NCBI GenBank assembly: GCA_002682825.1
Contig: NOKP01000002.1
Span: 5,872,309-5,936,308, forward strand
DNA from: Neonectria sp. B-13
Taxonomy: Eukaryota > Ascomycota > Sordariomycetes > Hypocreales > Nectriaceae
Length of the DNA: 64,000 nucleotides
Direction of reading: 5' to 3'
Positions 32,820-44,020 of the stretch are shown piece after piece. The notes beneath the pieces were generated by a model. That model worked only from the letters and a program-made list of their open reading frames with translations. It had not been told where the DNA came from and searched no databases. The position numbers and the translations under genes were made by a program. Numbering within the stretch: the stretch's first letter is position 1; each line of letters starts with the position of its first letter.

Positions 32820-34292
32820 GTGCACAGCGTAGACCAGTGGATGGTTGACAGTCTCTCCGAAAGCGCTCAGGCCAGATGGGTTCTCCGGGTCATACGACGT
32901 TGAACTTCGCCAGGCAGACCTGTTCATTGTGCAACTACAGGCCAAGCTTAAGGGGGCATTGGCATAAAGAATATCAAGCCGTGGAGTAAATGCTGACTTC
33001 GAAGTGTACGCGCTCGTGGAGCAGCATCATATCGATCACATCAATTCCCAGCTTGAGCAGCAAATCAATGCTGCTCAAGAGGCCGCCAAACATGGTTTCG
33101 ACGATATCAAAAAGGACATGGATACCAAAAAAAGCTGCAATCAAGGCATCTTGCCAGGCCACCATTGACGATCTCAAGAAGGCTCGAACCAAGTGGCACC
33201 AGACGAAGGCCGAGATTCATGGACGCATAGAATCAGCCCGTCGGGAAGCGACATGGATCCGGCAAAAGCTTCAGAATGGAGTGGACCGGGCTCAACGCTC
33301 TTTCAGCAGCTGACTCTCAGAATGAGAGTCGGACTTGGAGCGCGCGCGAGCCGACGCTGCTGCTGCGATCCGCAGTGCTGAGCACGACATCGACAAAGCC
33401 CAGCGGGACAGTGACAAGGCCATCCGCGAGGCTTGGGCTGACCTGCATCGCGTGCGGCAAGAGTTTGAGAATGGCTTCGGAAGCACTGAACGGGACCTAG
33501 AATCTACGCGACACGATGTCAAGAATGCGCAGCGACAGGTGGATAGCCTGGATAACGACATCCGCTGGATATACCGACGCATCAATGAGGAGCCATGGTA
33601 CAACTGCCCACCTTGGATCGCAGGAAAGGCAGGACTCTTGGCCGCGCAGGTGGTTCGGGCTATCTTCTACGCAGCAGAAGACGTCGTGCACGGCACAGGC
33701 TTCGTTGCCGCTGAAGGAGTCATCGGGGCTGCTGAAGTCACCCTGGAGGGTGTAAGGGTTTCCAAGAGCGAAGCACTTGACCTGACTAGGAGCGCCCTCG
33801 AGGAGATCAACGAGGCGCAACGAGAGCTGATACAAGGGGCTATCAATGCGCTGCACGCATCCAAGACGGCCAGCGGCGAGCTCCACGTGTTTGACCTCGC
33901 CAAGGACGCCCTCAGCTCCGGCGAGGTAATGGCCAATGATCTCATCGACGGCACTCAGGAAGCCCTCGATGGCCTGGCCTCATGCGGCGAGTTCATTGCT
34001 TTCAATGCAGCTGAATCAGCACTCCGATTCGCCCAGGATAACACTAAAGGGCTGAACCTTGCGCGTCACGTCATTGAAGTGGCCGAGGGCGTCGTCAACC
34101 TTGGTCTTGACATGGGCAAGTGGGCGGTGCAGCATGCAGGCCGGACCTTCAGCATCAGGAGGATGGGGGTTTTCAGGCTCTGTGAGGAGCTTGGTAGCTG
34201 CCGACGAGTCAACTGTTCCTTTACGGGTGAATGTTGAAGGGACTGTCTTTGGAGAAAACTTCGACACTCACAGTCTGGAAACTGACGTTTAA
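32820..34292 (+). pseudogene. Decayed long coiled-coil protein gene
   Basis: A continuous coiled-coil sequence can be followed only by changing frame. DVELRQADLFIVQLQAKL near 32900 is followed by TAA. HINSQLEQQINAAQEAA near 33060 shifts frame at an A7 run (33126-33132). KARTKWHQTKAEIHGRI near 33190 hits TGA near 33311 and again near 33326. Then 33335-34237 is open for 300 codons (SAEHDIDKAQRDSDKAI), rich in Ala and charged residues, followed by an Ala/Glu-rich helical part. Near 34165 another shift restores VRSLVAADES and VEGTVFGENF to a stop at 34290-34292. At least four disruptions make it a pseudogene, perhaps of a large secreted or cell-surface fungal protein. Family not named with confidence. 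Confidence 0.7.
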
Positions 34293-34492
34293 TTTGGTCC
34301 CGTGTAACAAGGGACTTTTCTCTACGTCGTGGGAGCAGGTCAAGGCGCTAGCTAAGGAGTTGAAGTTCTAGATACGGGTCCTTGAAGAGGTCTAGAGGCA
34401 TTAAAGTATCTCAATTAGGATTCATGGCGTCCTGAGAGTCTCCCCCACTCCTAGCAGTAAAGTACAACCGATGAGTCTATGATTATTGGTCA
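34293..34492. other. Short intergenic gap
   Basis: Convergent gap with nothing recognisable. Confidence 0.5.
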
Positions 34493-36041
34493 TTACTGAT
34501 CTTCGGGCTCGCGAGTATAGTCAGATAGTTGTCGCCATTTCGCGCCGTATCTCATAATCAGCATAGGAATCGGCGCCAGCACAAGGCTGACAGCACCGAA
34601 AAGAGTGCATCCCCAGCCATAGCCGAGAGCATCAACAAGCGGCGCGGTGGTGAGCGGTAGGAAGGTGCCCATAAGGCATCTTGTGACAATAACCCCCGTC
34701 ATGGCCGATGCCGAGTAGACACCACCGGCATCCACCACGTACGAAGACAATGGAATCAGGATCAGGAGAGTGGTTCCATCGAGCATGGCCGCCGCTGTTA
34801 ACAGAATCCACACGGAGAGGCGGTACTGTGCAATCCAGCCATACGCCGCCATGACAAATGGCATTGCAAGCCCGGCGATGATGAGAAGGGGAAGGCGATA
34901 CTCTGGTAGATTGGGGTTATCTGGTGACCCGCGAAGGTGCATGCTGATTCTATCAAGAGTCGTGTGGCAGATGGCAATCGAAACGAAAGACCCAATGCCT
35001 ATTGCGAGTTAGTTATCATTTCGCAGCGATGGGCAGATGCTTTGGAATCTTACTGAGGGCAAGAAAGGCGGACCCTGTCTCAGCAGGTGTGAAATGGTAG
35101 ACGTCTTGGAGGATACCCGGCAAGCTGACGGACAGGACATAGAAGTAGGAAAAGGAAACTGAGCCGAACAGCGACAGGGCGGACAAGACACCTGAGCCAA
35201 AGAGGACTGCAAACGGCCGCGATACTGACTTCAACACCATCTCGATACCAGGCCCACTTCGAGCCGAACCCTTGCCCATCTTCTGGACCCTCCGCCTCAA
35301 GATGGTGAGTTTGTAAGTCTCGCGAAAGCACGTCAGGAAGAGGACCTCGCACGCCACCGCCAACGCCGCGCCGATAAGCACGACGACTCTCCATCCCACC
35401 AGCTCGGCGATGAGCCCGCTGACGACGGGACCGATGGCACCACCGATCAGCGGCGCACACATGATAAGGCTCATCGCCGAGCCGCGCTGATCCGGGGCGA
35501 ACATATCGCCGATGATGGCAGGGTTCAGCACGTTGACGGCCACGGCGAGGCCGGTGAGGGCTCGGCAGGCGATGAAGAGCGGGGTGCTCTGGCAGAGGGC
35601 GGCCGAGATGGTGGCTGCAATGAAGATGATGTTGGCCACGTTCATGACTGGGTAGCGGCCAAAGACCTCGGAGAGCGGCGCGATGAGCAGTGGTCCCGCG
35701 GCTTCACCGAGCTCCCAAATGGTCACGAGCAGGGCACTTCCGGCAGAGCTTGGCTGGCCATTGTCGAGGTCTGCAACGATCTGGTTGGCAATTGGGACAA
35801 TGGAGATGCAAGTGAATGTCCTGGACAAAGGTTAGCAGCCTGGCTCGTTCTGACATCCATAGACGTCTTACACTGTAAACGCCATGCAAGCGAGCATCAG
35901 CACGATGCTCCATTTGAACGCATTGGGCCAGTTCCTGGGGTTTTCAGGACTGTTGGGTTCAAAGTCCAGGATGACAGCCGATTCGACTTCGGCTTCGATA
36001 TGCTCGGCCACGGGCCGGAGCAAGGGCTGTTCCTCTGACAT
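34493..36041 (-). CDS. MFS transporter, DHA1 drug:proton antiporter type
   Basis: Plasma-membrane multidrug exporter type. Three exons join in frame: the first ends MAFTV, the second runs TFTCISIVP to FLALS, and the third starts IGSFVSIAIC. About 12 hydrophobic helices are present. NWPNAFKWSIV before helix 1 and a loop 2-3 with SEVFGRYPV (motif A-like) are typical of DHA1 carriers. GPVVSGLIAELVGWR is the antiporter motif C region. The start MSEEQPLLRP at 36041 is preferred over an upstream in-frame ATG at 36152, because EEQPLL begins the usual cytosolic tail. Lies near an SDR gene on the same strand; no biosynthetic core gene is adjacent, so its substrate is unknown. Confidence 0.9.
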
Positions 36042-36558
36042 GATTCCTGAGGTATAGTGTTGTGTTGTCAAGTTGAAGTCTGACTCTGTGAGGGGATTGG
36101 TGGTGGGGAACTCGCTGCACAAAGTGGAGATGAAGAAAATTTCGTCCGACAAACATAGTTAAGCCGAGCGGCAATTGAGATGGCGTGCGTTACACTACCT
36201 TAGGTAATCTGATAGTCGTCGCAGCATCCTCTTGAAACCACGCTGCGATTGCAGTCGTTAGCAATTCGTTCCGAGCCGTGGTCGGTACTCGGCAGGCGGG
36301 AGGAAACGGCTCAGGAAACGGTTGAGCCACTCAATTGTGGCCCATCTGTCGAGCACTAAATAGGCTGTCTGTGCGCTGAGTGCCTGCTGTAGTTTTCCTT
36401 GCGCTTTTTCTCATCTGGCGCAGTGGTCTTCTGTACTAATCCATCGCGTCTACCAAGTTCACCATAGAAAGTGTTTGATGTCCGTATATAAAAAATTATT
36501 ATTAAAAGACTGGAAGTCAAAATCTAGAAAATTAAGCGACGGTTGATACTATAACACT
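36042..36558. other. Intergenic, no gene seen
   Basis: Contains the upstream region of the MFS gene and the 3' side of the SDR gene. Nothing else seen. Confidence 0.5.
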
Positions 36559-37616
36559 TCACTGGGTAACCCTGGCATATATCTGCTGGGTATGTTCCCA
36601 AACCTTCTCGGTCAACCTCCTCTGATCCACCAAGACTTTCTCATTATCCACATATTCGCTCTTCTCAGACAGTTGAAAGACTCCGCCACCCGACTGTCCA
36701 GCTCTCTCGAGTCCTTCTGGGATGGGAACGGCGCGACTTGCCCTTGCTGGGACAGTATAACGGGCATTGGTGGCATGGAACAGAGATCTAGCACCCGCAT
36801 CTTCTGGGCGAGCCGCGACGAAGGTGTTGATAAAGGGCGACACGACCCATCGCAGCAGAAATCCTGTAATGCCGCTGGAACCACGCGTCAACAGGGGTGT
36901 AGCTACCAGCCCAGGGAACTGATGGACAAAACTGATGTTGGGATTCTCGGTGGCCCATTTCTCCAACATCAGTGTGAGCATCGTTGTGGCGTGCTGCGCA
37001 GAGCTGACGATGGAAAAGTTGCCGGGCTTGACGAGATCCAAATCATCCTCCAACAAGGGCGCCTCCTGCCCGGCTGCAAGGACGGTGACCACATGTGGGT
37101 TTTCCGACTGGTTGAGGAGTGGGAGGAGAAGCTGGATTGCTCGGGCTCTGCTGTAGTAGCGGGTGGTCATTGAAGGCTCCAGTCCTTCGGTTGTTTCTAT
37201 AATAACGACTGATGAGCATTTGGACAAGCCATTTGGGGCATAAACGTACCTTTTCGTCCCTGGAAACTAACAAAGCCCGTCGACAGGAAGAGCAAGTCGA
37301 CTTTGCTCTCGTGCTGCTTGATTTGGCTGACAGCGGCGTCCACGCTACGGACGAGGGAGACATCCTGTTGGATGAACTCCAGCGACGCAGAGGGATTAGA
37401 TTGACGAAGTTCTGCCAGCAGGGGAAGCGCAGCCTCCGTGCTACGGCCGACAATGTACACGTGCGGGGATTTGTCCTGGGTAGTGACGGAGAACTGCTTT
37501 AGCGTAGCTTGGCCGATTCCGGATGTACCGCCGAGGAAGACAGCCACCAGCCCCGATGGAAGGGCTGGCGGCAAGGCCTTGGTGTTGGATTCTTTGATAA
37601 TTGAGATGGCGACCAT
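36559..37616 (-). CDS. Short-chain dehydrogenase/reductase with Arg in place of active-site Lys
   Basis: 334 residues in two exons (37616-37250 and 37196-36559). NAD(P)-dependent oxidoreductase: the coenzyme turn is FLGGTSGIGQAT near residue 30, QQDVSLV lies in the adenine pocket, and LFLSTGF takes the place of the NNAG motif. The active-site stretch reads TTRYYSRARAIQLLLPLL, i.e. Y-x-x-x-R rather than Y-x-x-x-K, a variation seen in a fungal SDR subgroup. ATG 37616 is the first in frame and lies close before the fold. The product is unknown. Confidence 0.88.
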
Positions 37617-38387
37617 GGTTTCTGATACTGCTGAAGTATTTTTTGTCGAGATTTTCAGTTGAAAATGCTCGTTCTTATATGTTGGCTACGGCGTGGTATG
37701 TCGGCCGCCCTCGGACAACCGTGGTTTACCGAAGGGTGGTGACATGGATTACAAATGGCTGCCCGAAATCGAACTGTGGCGCCTTCTTAAATCCGGACTG
37801 GTAGGTATGATAAAGCATTCATGGCCGACCTGATGAAACGCTGATTAAGCGCGAAGAGCCGATAGAGCGAGGAACAGATAGACGATTGGTGTGAATTTAG
37901 GCAAATTGTCGCCTAGGTCAGTCCATACCCTTTGCACAAGGCCACCAGTCACGGTCTTGGCGTTTTCTTTTTCGCTCATCGGTCTTCATGCATGTCGCCA
38001 AGAAATACGATTGTTCTCGCATTGGTAAATAGTTTTACTAATAGGCTCAAGTAGATGTTTTGCAACATCGCCGCAGTTATGGTAACTGTGCTTTCCTTTT
38101 GTAACGTGCGCAACGTTGTCAGACCAGGCGCTGAATGAGTATATTCAGCAGCAAAGAGCAAATGTGTTACAGTAGCTGATGGCATTTGACATACTCCCAA
38201 GGATCGGATTTAATCTAAATTCCGACTATATTCCTCAGGTCGGATACTAGAGAGGTATGAAATACATCTCAGACTACTTTTCACGACGTCGATATAATAA
38301 CAATGCTTTTCAATTAGCCCACTTTACCACTCACTACATGGTGGCTCACTCTGATCTAAAAATACAGATGGCTGTCCAACACATGAA
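37617..38387. other. Intergenic, no gene seen
   Basis: Upstream of the SDR gene and downstream of the ATPase. Short open frames only. Confidence 0.5.
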
Positions 38388-40128
38388 TCAATGAGCCATG
38401 ATGCTTCGTCCTCCATCAGCCGTGACTCTCTTCCTGATTCGCACCTTCATCGCCCCATTGCCAAGCTGGATGAATTGGGTACCAGAATCCACTTTCAGAG
38501 GTTTCGAGTCGTTTGCTGGACTTTTTCGGCCATCATGTGCAGATGAAGCACGAGTTGTGCTTACCCCGATCGTCGCGCTCGGTGCAAAGACGAAAGCCTC
38601 ACCCGTACGTAGGGCCACAATCCGCGAGAATAAGAATTCTGGCGATTGAATATAGCTGTACGGCGAAACAACACTGCTCTTGTCTTCGTCCGTGATTGAG
38701 TTGCCATACTCAATGGCCTCGTTATGAGACGGCAGGGCAGAAATACCAGCCAAATGCCGTTCCAGGGCCTTCAGCCAAGCTGGCGACGTAAAGCGGTGGA
38801 CAATAGTGACTGAGCATAGGTCGATCAATTTGGGAGAGATGGTCGGTTCCTGGGTTGATATGATGACCCTGGCACCGAGGTGACGCTGCAGGCGGATAGT
38901 TGATAGCAGAGACTCCGTCAATGTCCGGCTTTCGAGACTATCCCCCATGTACTTGTGGGCTTCATCAAGAGCAGCAACACGCCCAACCGTAGCATCTTGC
39001 TCCAGAAACAGACTGAGGCAGACATTGAAAAGCGAGCATGCCATCTCTGCCGTAACGCAGGGGCATGACAAATCAACAACCGTAAGCTGTCCAGCCTAAT
39101 GGACGAGGTTAACTTTATGTCAGGACTCGTGAGGTTTACCAACTTACCAATGGCTTCCAGCTGTTGCCGTTACTGGATGAGTTCTTCTTATTGGGAAACT
39201 TGAGAACCATTGTTTGTTTCTCTACCATGAAACTCTCCAGGGTGTCGAGACGTTGCTTCAGCGGTGCAAGCTGGCCCTCTGTCAAAGCCTCGTTTTCTAA
39301 AGCCAACTTGAAGGCTGCATAGTCGAATGCAGTTGCATTCCGCTGTTGAAGGATCCGTTGCTCGCGCAATATGCGACTTACCACGTGGAGATAAAGTGGC
39401 ATGCCGCTTCCTTGAATGGAGCTGACCGCCATCAAGTCCAGCATCCGCTTCGTGTTCAGGTCAGACTGGTTGATGCGCAATTCTTCCACGACCACGTTGG
39501 GCAGATGTTTGTAGATACGCTGCAAGTTTTAGCTTCATCCTTACAACACATTGAAGAACTTCGGTACCTTGATGTGTCCAATGTTAGTCGGGGGACAAAG
39601 AACCCTGACTTTGACCGCATTGTGGGACGATAGGTAGGCGGCCTCACAGGGCAGGCCACCCGTGTCTGAGCTGAAGGTGTCATAGTGAAAAACCAGACCC
39701 GTCAAAGGTCGAGGCAACTGGTTTGCCTGGCAAGGAATCAGGCAATTCTCCAGCAAGGTGCTAAGCGTGTGGCTTTTCCCTGAACCTTGACTGCCGCATA
39801 TGAACATGCTTGTAGGTGCAGCGATGTTGTAAAAGATCCGAGGATCTTTTTCTGCGATAGGGTTGACGGCTTTAGGGAACATTGGGTCGGCAGCCGAGAC
39901 ATTTGCCGCCAGAAGACCGTATTGACTCAGTCTACCCGAGTCCCCTCTCTCGGTTCCCACGACATGCTTTCGAACACTTTCCGTAAACAACGGGGTTGTG
40001 TTGATCGTACTGACTTCTTCGGAGTCATCGTCGCAATGCAGGAGATCCAAGTGAGCACGCACCTCTTCGGAATTACTGTCCATTTCTTCCGAGCACTCAA
40101 GAAGGTGCTCCTTTCCCTTGTCCCCCAT
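38388..40128 (-). CDS. HerA/FtsK-like P-loop ATPase
   Basis: About 546 residues in three exons: the first ends GHIK, the second is RIYKHLP to NSWKPL, and the third starts AGQLTVVDLS. Walker A is FICGSQGSGKSHTLST near residue 110. Walker B is VAALDEAHKYMG, followed by TIRLQRHLGARVIISTQEP, a sensor-like strand with polar Thr/Gln as in HerA, VirB4 and FtsK ATPases that pump DNA or protein. The N-terminal 90 residues are acidic and disordered. The first ATG in frame is 40128; the open frame continues upstream without ATG. No NurA-like nuclease lies next to it. The family occurs in fungi with no assigned role, so the pumping function is only inferred from the fold. Confidence 0.82.
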
Positions 40129-41018
40129 CTCGGTGGTTTGGGAGAAAGAGAGGGAAACCCGAAGAAACAGTAGTCTTATCAAGAACGAAGGGTGCCAGTC
40201 TTGAGTTCAGTCACAAAGTAAGGGTGTTGAACTTGCTGCTCACGAGTCACCGCCCCGAGGAAAAAGAGAAGAGGGGTGTTTCTCGTCAAGAGAAAAGAAG
40301 ACTGGCGCAAGCCGGGCTCATTGTCTGAAGGGAGATGTGAGAGGTGCAAGTTAGAGATCTGGCTAAAACGGGCAAGCCCAAGGTTATAATAGCGAGGATC
40401 TGGGAAGAATCTGTTGGAAGTGCAGTAGCCTATTTGCTTGATTGATCAAAAAGATCGAAGCAAACACGGGAAGCAGGTTGATCAAAAAGATGCTGCTTGC
40501 ATCGGCAATATGATTCCAGGACAATCATCCGACAAGGGCGAGCGGGAAACTGCAGCTGCTGGAGAGAATACTTTTGGCTGTGATGAAAACTTTTGTTTAT
40601 TTGGCGTCGTTGCAGTGAGGGAGTGTAAACTGGGAGTCATCAAACTGTTTTATGCGACGAGAAAAAGTAAATTGGTTGACCTCCCTGGTCGGCCTCCCGC
40701 AGGACAAGGTTGTTCCATGCATTTGCGGCTGGCGAGCGCATAACTTTCCCTTCGAAGACACTGAAACGTATGGAATTAACAGTGGCTTGAGTGTAATGAC
40801 TCATAGACATAATAAACCGGGATGAGATGGCTACTGCCGGCTGGATTATGACAGTCCTAGAAGACGCGACTGTATTGGCTCAATCACTTGACGATCACAC
40901 CATACCAACTTCCCCTACCGCGTATCACGTGCTGACAGCGTCGATGGCGGGGAAGTCGATTCATCAGCCATCAAACTCTAGGTTGCGTGTCTCATCATCC
41001 ACATCTATATCGACAAAT
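40129..41018. other. Divergent intergenic region
   Basis: Between the divergent ATPase and acetyltransferase genes, probably holding both promoters. An in-frame ATG at 40827 would add 64 residues to the acetyltransferase. Confidence 0.5.
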
Positions 41019-41681
41019 ATGACTCTCCTCACACTCCCCAAGTTCTTGGCTTCTCCAGAAGAATTTGAGTTGCTTGTCTCCAAGTACAAAGCCTTCCGCC
41101 TTCTCTCGCTAAAACTCTCCCCAGAGTCCTTCGGCTCTACCTACGCCCGCGAGGTCGGCTTCTCGGACGACACATGGACATTGCGAGTGTCCAACCCTCT
41201 CGCCACCAGTATTATTGAGACTTCGACTTCAGTTTCAGCATCTCCCCGTCCAGATACAGTTCTCGATGATGCAGACCTCATCTTGGAAGGAGAATGGCTC
41301 GCTTCCCTCACGCTCCTCGGTCCGCTTGACCGACAAGCTGCGGCAAAGGCGTTTGAATCAGACAGCCATCCAAAAGCTGAGACTATTTTGAATCAAGACG
41401 CGAAGTGGCACTTTTTCTTGAACGCCATGTACGTACTACCAAGTGCTAGAGGTCGAAGGCTAGGCAGCACACTGGTACAGTACGCCCTCAAGGTCGCATC
41501 TGAGCTGGCATCTGGACAGCAGGCGAGGGTCTTACTGATCGTGGATTCGGAGAATGAGAGCGCAATGAAAACCTACGAAAAGTCCGGGTTCGTGGTCATT
41601 AAGCGCTACTGGTTTGATGATTTTAGAGAAGGGAGGGCGGAGAGAACAGAAGCAGCAGTCATGAAGTTTGATCTAAACTAA
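41019..41681 (+). CDS. GNAT-family N-acetyltransferase
   Basis: 220 residues from ATG 41019; intronless. Transfers acetyl from acetyl-CoA to an unknown amine. Motif A is visible as LNAMYVLPSARGRRLGSTLV, with R-G-R-R-L-G as the pyrophosphate-binding turn. Motif B is NESAMKTYEKSGFVVIKRY. The N-terminal part (FRLLSLKLSPESFGSTYARE) matches the usual fungal members that begin shortly before it, which favours the 41019 start over the longer 40827 start (284 residues). Confidence 0.88.
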   Translation: MTLLTLPKFLASPEEFELLVSKYKAFRLLSLKLSPESFGSTYAREVGFSDDTWTLRVSNPLATSIIETSTSVSASPRPDTVLDDADLILEGEWLASLTLLGPLDRQAAAKAFESDSHPKAETILNQDAKWHFFLNAMYVLPSARGRRLGSTLVQYALKVASELASGQQARVLLIVDSENESAMKTYEKSGFVVIKRYWFDDFREGRAERTEAAVMKFDLN

Positions 41682-41962
41682 TTAGGCTACATGGTGCGAG
41701 TAGGAGTGAGAAAACAGAGATCTGGGAGGGCTAATGGAGCTGACACATTATTGTTCAAGCCTTGAAAACGCAATTAATGTTTGCGGTAGATGATGGAAGG
41801 ACACTGCAGATACAAGATGAGATAGAACTTTAGATAGATCGGGCGAGATCAAGAAAATGTGATTATCTAATTACTAGAAGAGAAAAATATCCGAGCACCC
41901 CATACACAATTCTTATATACACGTACATGTGCTAGTTGCAATAGGCAATAACATATCACAGC
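41682..41962. other. Convergent intergenic gap
   Basis: Short AT-leaning gap between the 3' ends of the acetyltransferase and amidase genes; nothing recognised. Confidence 0.5.
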
Positions 41963-44020
41963 CTAATCAATCATCAACATGGTAGCCGCAGACCTACCAT
42001 TGGAGGCCTTCGCTACGACAACTAACATGAACTGGTCCTTGGGAACCGTGGCCAAGGTGGGAAACTTCTCGACCCTCTTCGGTCGTGTCAAACGACCATG
42101 GAACACCCACTTGTCTCCCTCCACCGAAACCCCGTCGAATGGAACTCCATTCACATAGGCCGTGACGGTCTCCAACTGGATTGCCGGGTCGCTGATGCCC
42201 ACAGTACCAGCTGCCGATACGACGCGAACCTCCTCGTCAGACGCCTCCTCCCTCTCGTAGCTGCTGGTCTCGATGTTCAGAACCGGAGCGGATTTTCTTG
42301 AAGGGGCTGGGGAGTAGCTGGCCAGACTGATCTGGTCAGTGGGTAGGGGTGGAGTGAGGGGTGGTGCGGTTCGTCTCTGCGATCCGGCTTCGTAGGCGAA
42401 TGCACATCGTAGTAGGTGCTCATCTTCAAAACCCTTCGCACAGAAGTTGATTCCCACGGGCATCTTCTTGTCTTTCATGAGGCCCATGGGCACAGTGATG
42501 CAGGGAACGCCAAGGTGCTTCAGTGCCCGTCCACCGTTGGAATACTTTATTCCCTCCTGCAGGGCATGGCACATGGACCAGTACGTCTCGTCGGCATCCG
42601 CATAGGCAACGTCCCCGTTTGTCGGGAAAGCAACCAAGTCATATCCATTCTTGTCCATCCAATCCTCATAGAGCTGTTTCCGCATGTCCTCCAGGGCGCG
42701 AGCCGCCTGTCCGCATCCAGGAAGAGTGTAAATGTCGTTTTTGCGAACCCGTACAGCATCAAACATATCGATATATCGGACTTGGTTCTGGGCTTCGGTG
42801 TGCTGTGACGGGTCGTCCATAGGGGCGATATGGGGATGGATGCGGTCGGGGTCGCTTGCTGGTAAATTGGGCAACTTCTCGTCTCCATTGGCTCGGAGAA
42901 ATTCGTCCCAGGCCAAGGCTATCATCTCGCAACGTTCCAAGCTGACCCACTCGGGTGATATTCCAGGGACATTAGAGCTCTGTCCGGGAAAGTCTTTTTT
43001 CGTGTACAGCTCCAGAAGGGGGAAGTCGGTTTCAACGACTATCGCTCCAAGGGCCTCTAGGTCAGCTCGAGCTTGATTGAACAGTTCGAGAACTGGCTCA
43101 GAACACAGCGTTTTAGGCTCAGCTCCCTCGACCCCGAGAATGCACCGAGGAACTGCGATGCGCTTTCCTTGGAGAGCGGCAGAGTCTTCAAGACTGTGGT
43201 AGTTGGTAGGTCGTACCTCGGACGATGCAGGAATAGGAACAAACGACTGGTTGCGCCAAAAGTCAAGTCCTGGTGCTGCCTTGGTGTCGTCGGTCACGAT
43301 GACATTAAGAACTTCAAACAGGTCTCGCATCGACCGTGTATGAGGCACGATGACATCGCACATGGGATATAGTGGCCATTGACCCCGACCAGGAATAACA
43401 CCTCTTGAGGGCGAGTAGCCCACCAGCGCATTGTTTGACGCAGGAGCTCGGCCAGAGGTGACTGTCTCTCCAGCAAACCCGAAGGCAGCGAAACTGGCCG
43501 TCGTTGACGTTCCACTACCGTTGGATGATCCCGAAGCGTACGCAGTGGTTGAGTACACAGGGTTGTACGGGCTCTCGGCTCGTCCGTATAGGCCCCTTTG
43601 TGACCCACCATCTGCCATCGGAGGCATGTTCGTCTTTCCAAGGAGAATCGCTCCCGCTTCCCGAAGAGATTCGACGACGGCTGCATCTGATGAGGCAACA
43701 AGGTCGGCAAAGGCTGGTGAGCCAGCGGCGACTGTCAGACCTTTGACTTTGAAGCTGTCCTTGACCGTGAAGGGGATGCCTTCCAAGGGTCTTGGTGGGC
43801 GGCCCGAGGCGCGATAATCGTCCGATGCCTGTGCTTCCTCAAACACGTTGTGGTTAAGGACACAGATGGAGTTGAGGGATGGTCCGCGGCAATCGTATTT
43901 GCCGATGCGGTGCAAGTAAAGCGAAACCAACTCCACGCTGGTCAGTGCCTGGGAATCAAGGGCCTGCCGTAGGTCGCTTATGCTGGCTTCTACCAGACTG
44001 AGTGAGTTTGAGTTGGTCAT
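41963..44020 (-). CDS. Amidase-signature hydrolase with C-terminal extension
   Basis: 685 residues from ATG 44020, intronless. Hydrolyses an amide. The Ser-cisSer-Lys triad is visible: Lys87 in PFTVKDSF, cis-Ser near 165 in ASGSSNGSG, and nucleophile Ser189 in ETVTSGRAPAS, with the 24-residue Ser-Ser spacing of the family. LGVPCITVPMG and MPVGINFCAKGFEDE near residue 530-560 end the fold. The last ~130 residues, after a Pro/Ser linker, form an extra domain (VTAYVNGVPFDGV) that looks beta-rich. The open frame reaches 44152, but that upstream stretch looks like a non-coding leader. Substrate unknown. Confidence 0.9.
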   Translation of the reverse strand: MTNSNSLSLVEASISDLRQALDSQALTSVELVSLYLHRIGKYDCRGPSLNSICVLNHNVFEEAQASDDYRASGRPPRPLEGIPFTVKDSFKVKGLTVAAGSPAFADLVASSDAAVVESLREAGAILLGKTNMPPMADGGSQRGLYGRAESPYNPVYSTTAYASGSSNGSGTSTTASFAAFGFAGETVTSGRAPASNNALVGYSPSRGVIPGRGQWPLYPMCDVIVPHTRSMRDLFEVLNVIVTDDTKAAPGLDFWRNQSFVPIPASSEVRPTNYHSLEDSAALQGKRIAVPRCILGVEGAEPKTLCSEPVLELFNQARADLEALGAIVVETDFPLLELYTKKDFPGQSSNVPGISPEWVSLERCEMIALAWDEFLRANGDEKLPNLPASDPDRIHPHIAPMDDPSQHTEAQNQVRYIDMFDAVRVRKNDIYTLPGCGQAARALEDMRKQLYEDWMDKNGYDLVAFPTNGDVAYADADETYWSMCHALQEGIKYSNGGRALKHLGVPCITVPMGLMKDKKMPVGINFCAKGFEDEHLLRCAFAYEAGSQRRTAPPLTPPLPTDQISLASYSPAPSRKSAPVLNIETSSYEREEASDEEVRVVSAAGTVGISDPAIQLETVTAYVNGVPFDGVSVEGDKWVFHGRLTRPKRVEKFPTLATVPKDQFMLVVVAKASNGRSAATMLMID

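Noticed and set aside
34493..37616. MFS plus SDR as a secondary-metabolite cluster
   Set aside because: No polyketide synthase, peptide synthetase, terpene cyclase or prenyltransferase is present nearby.
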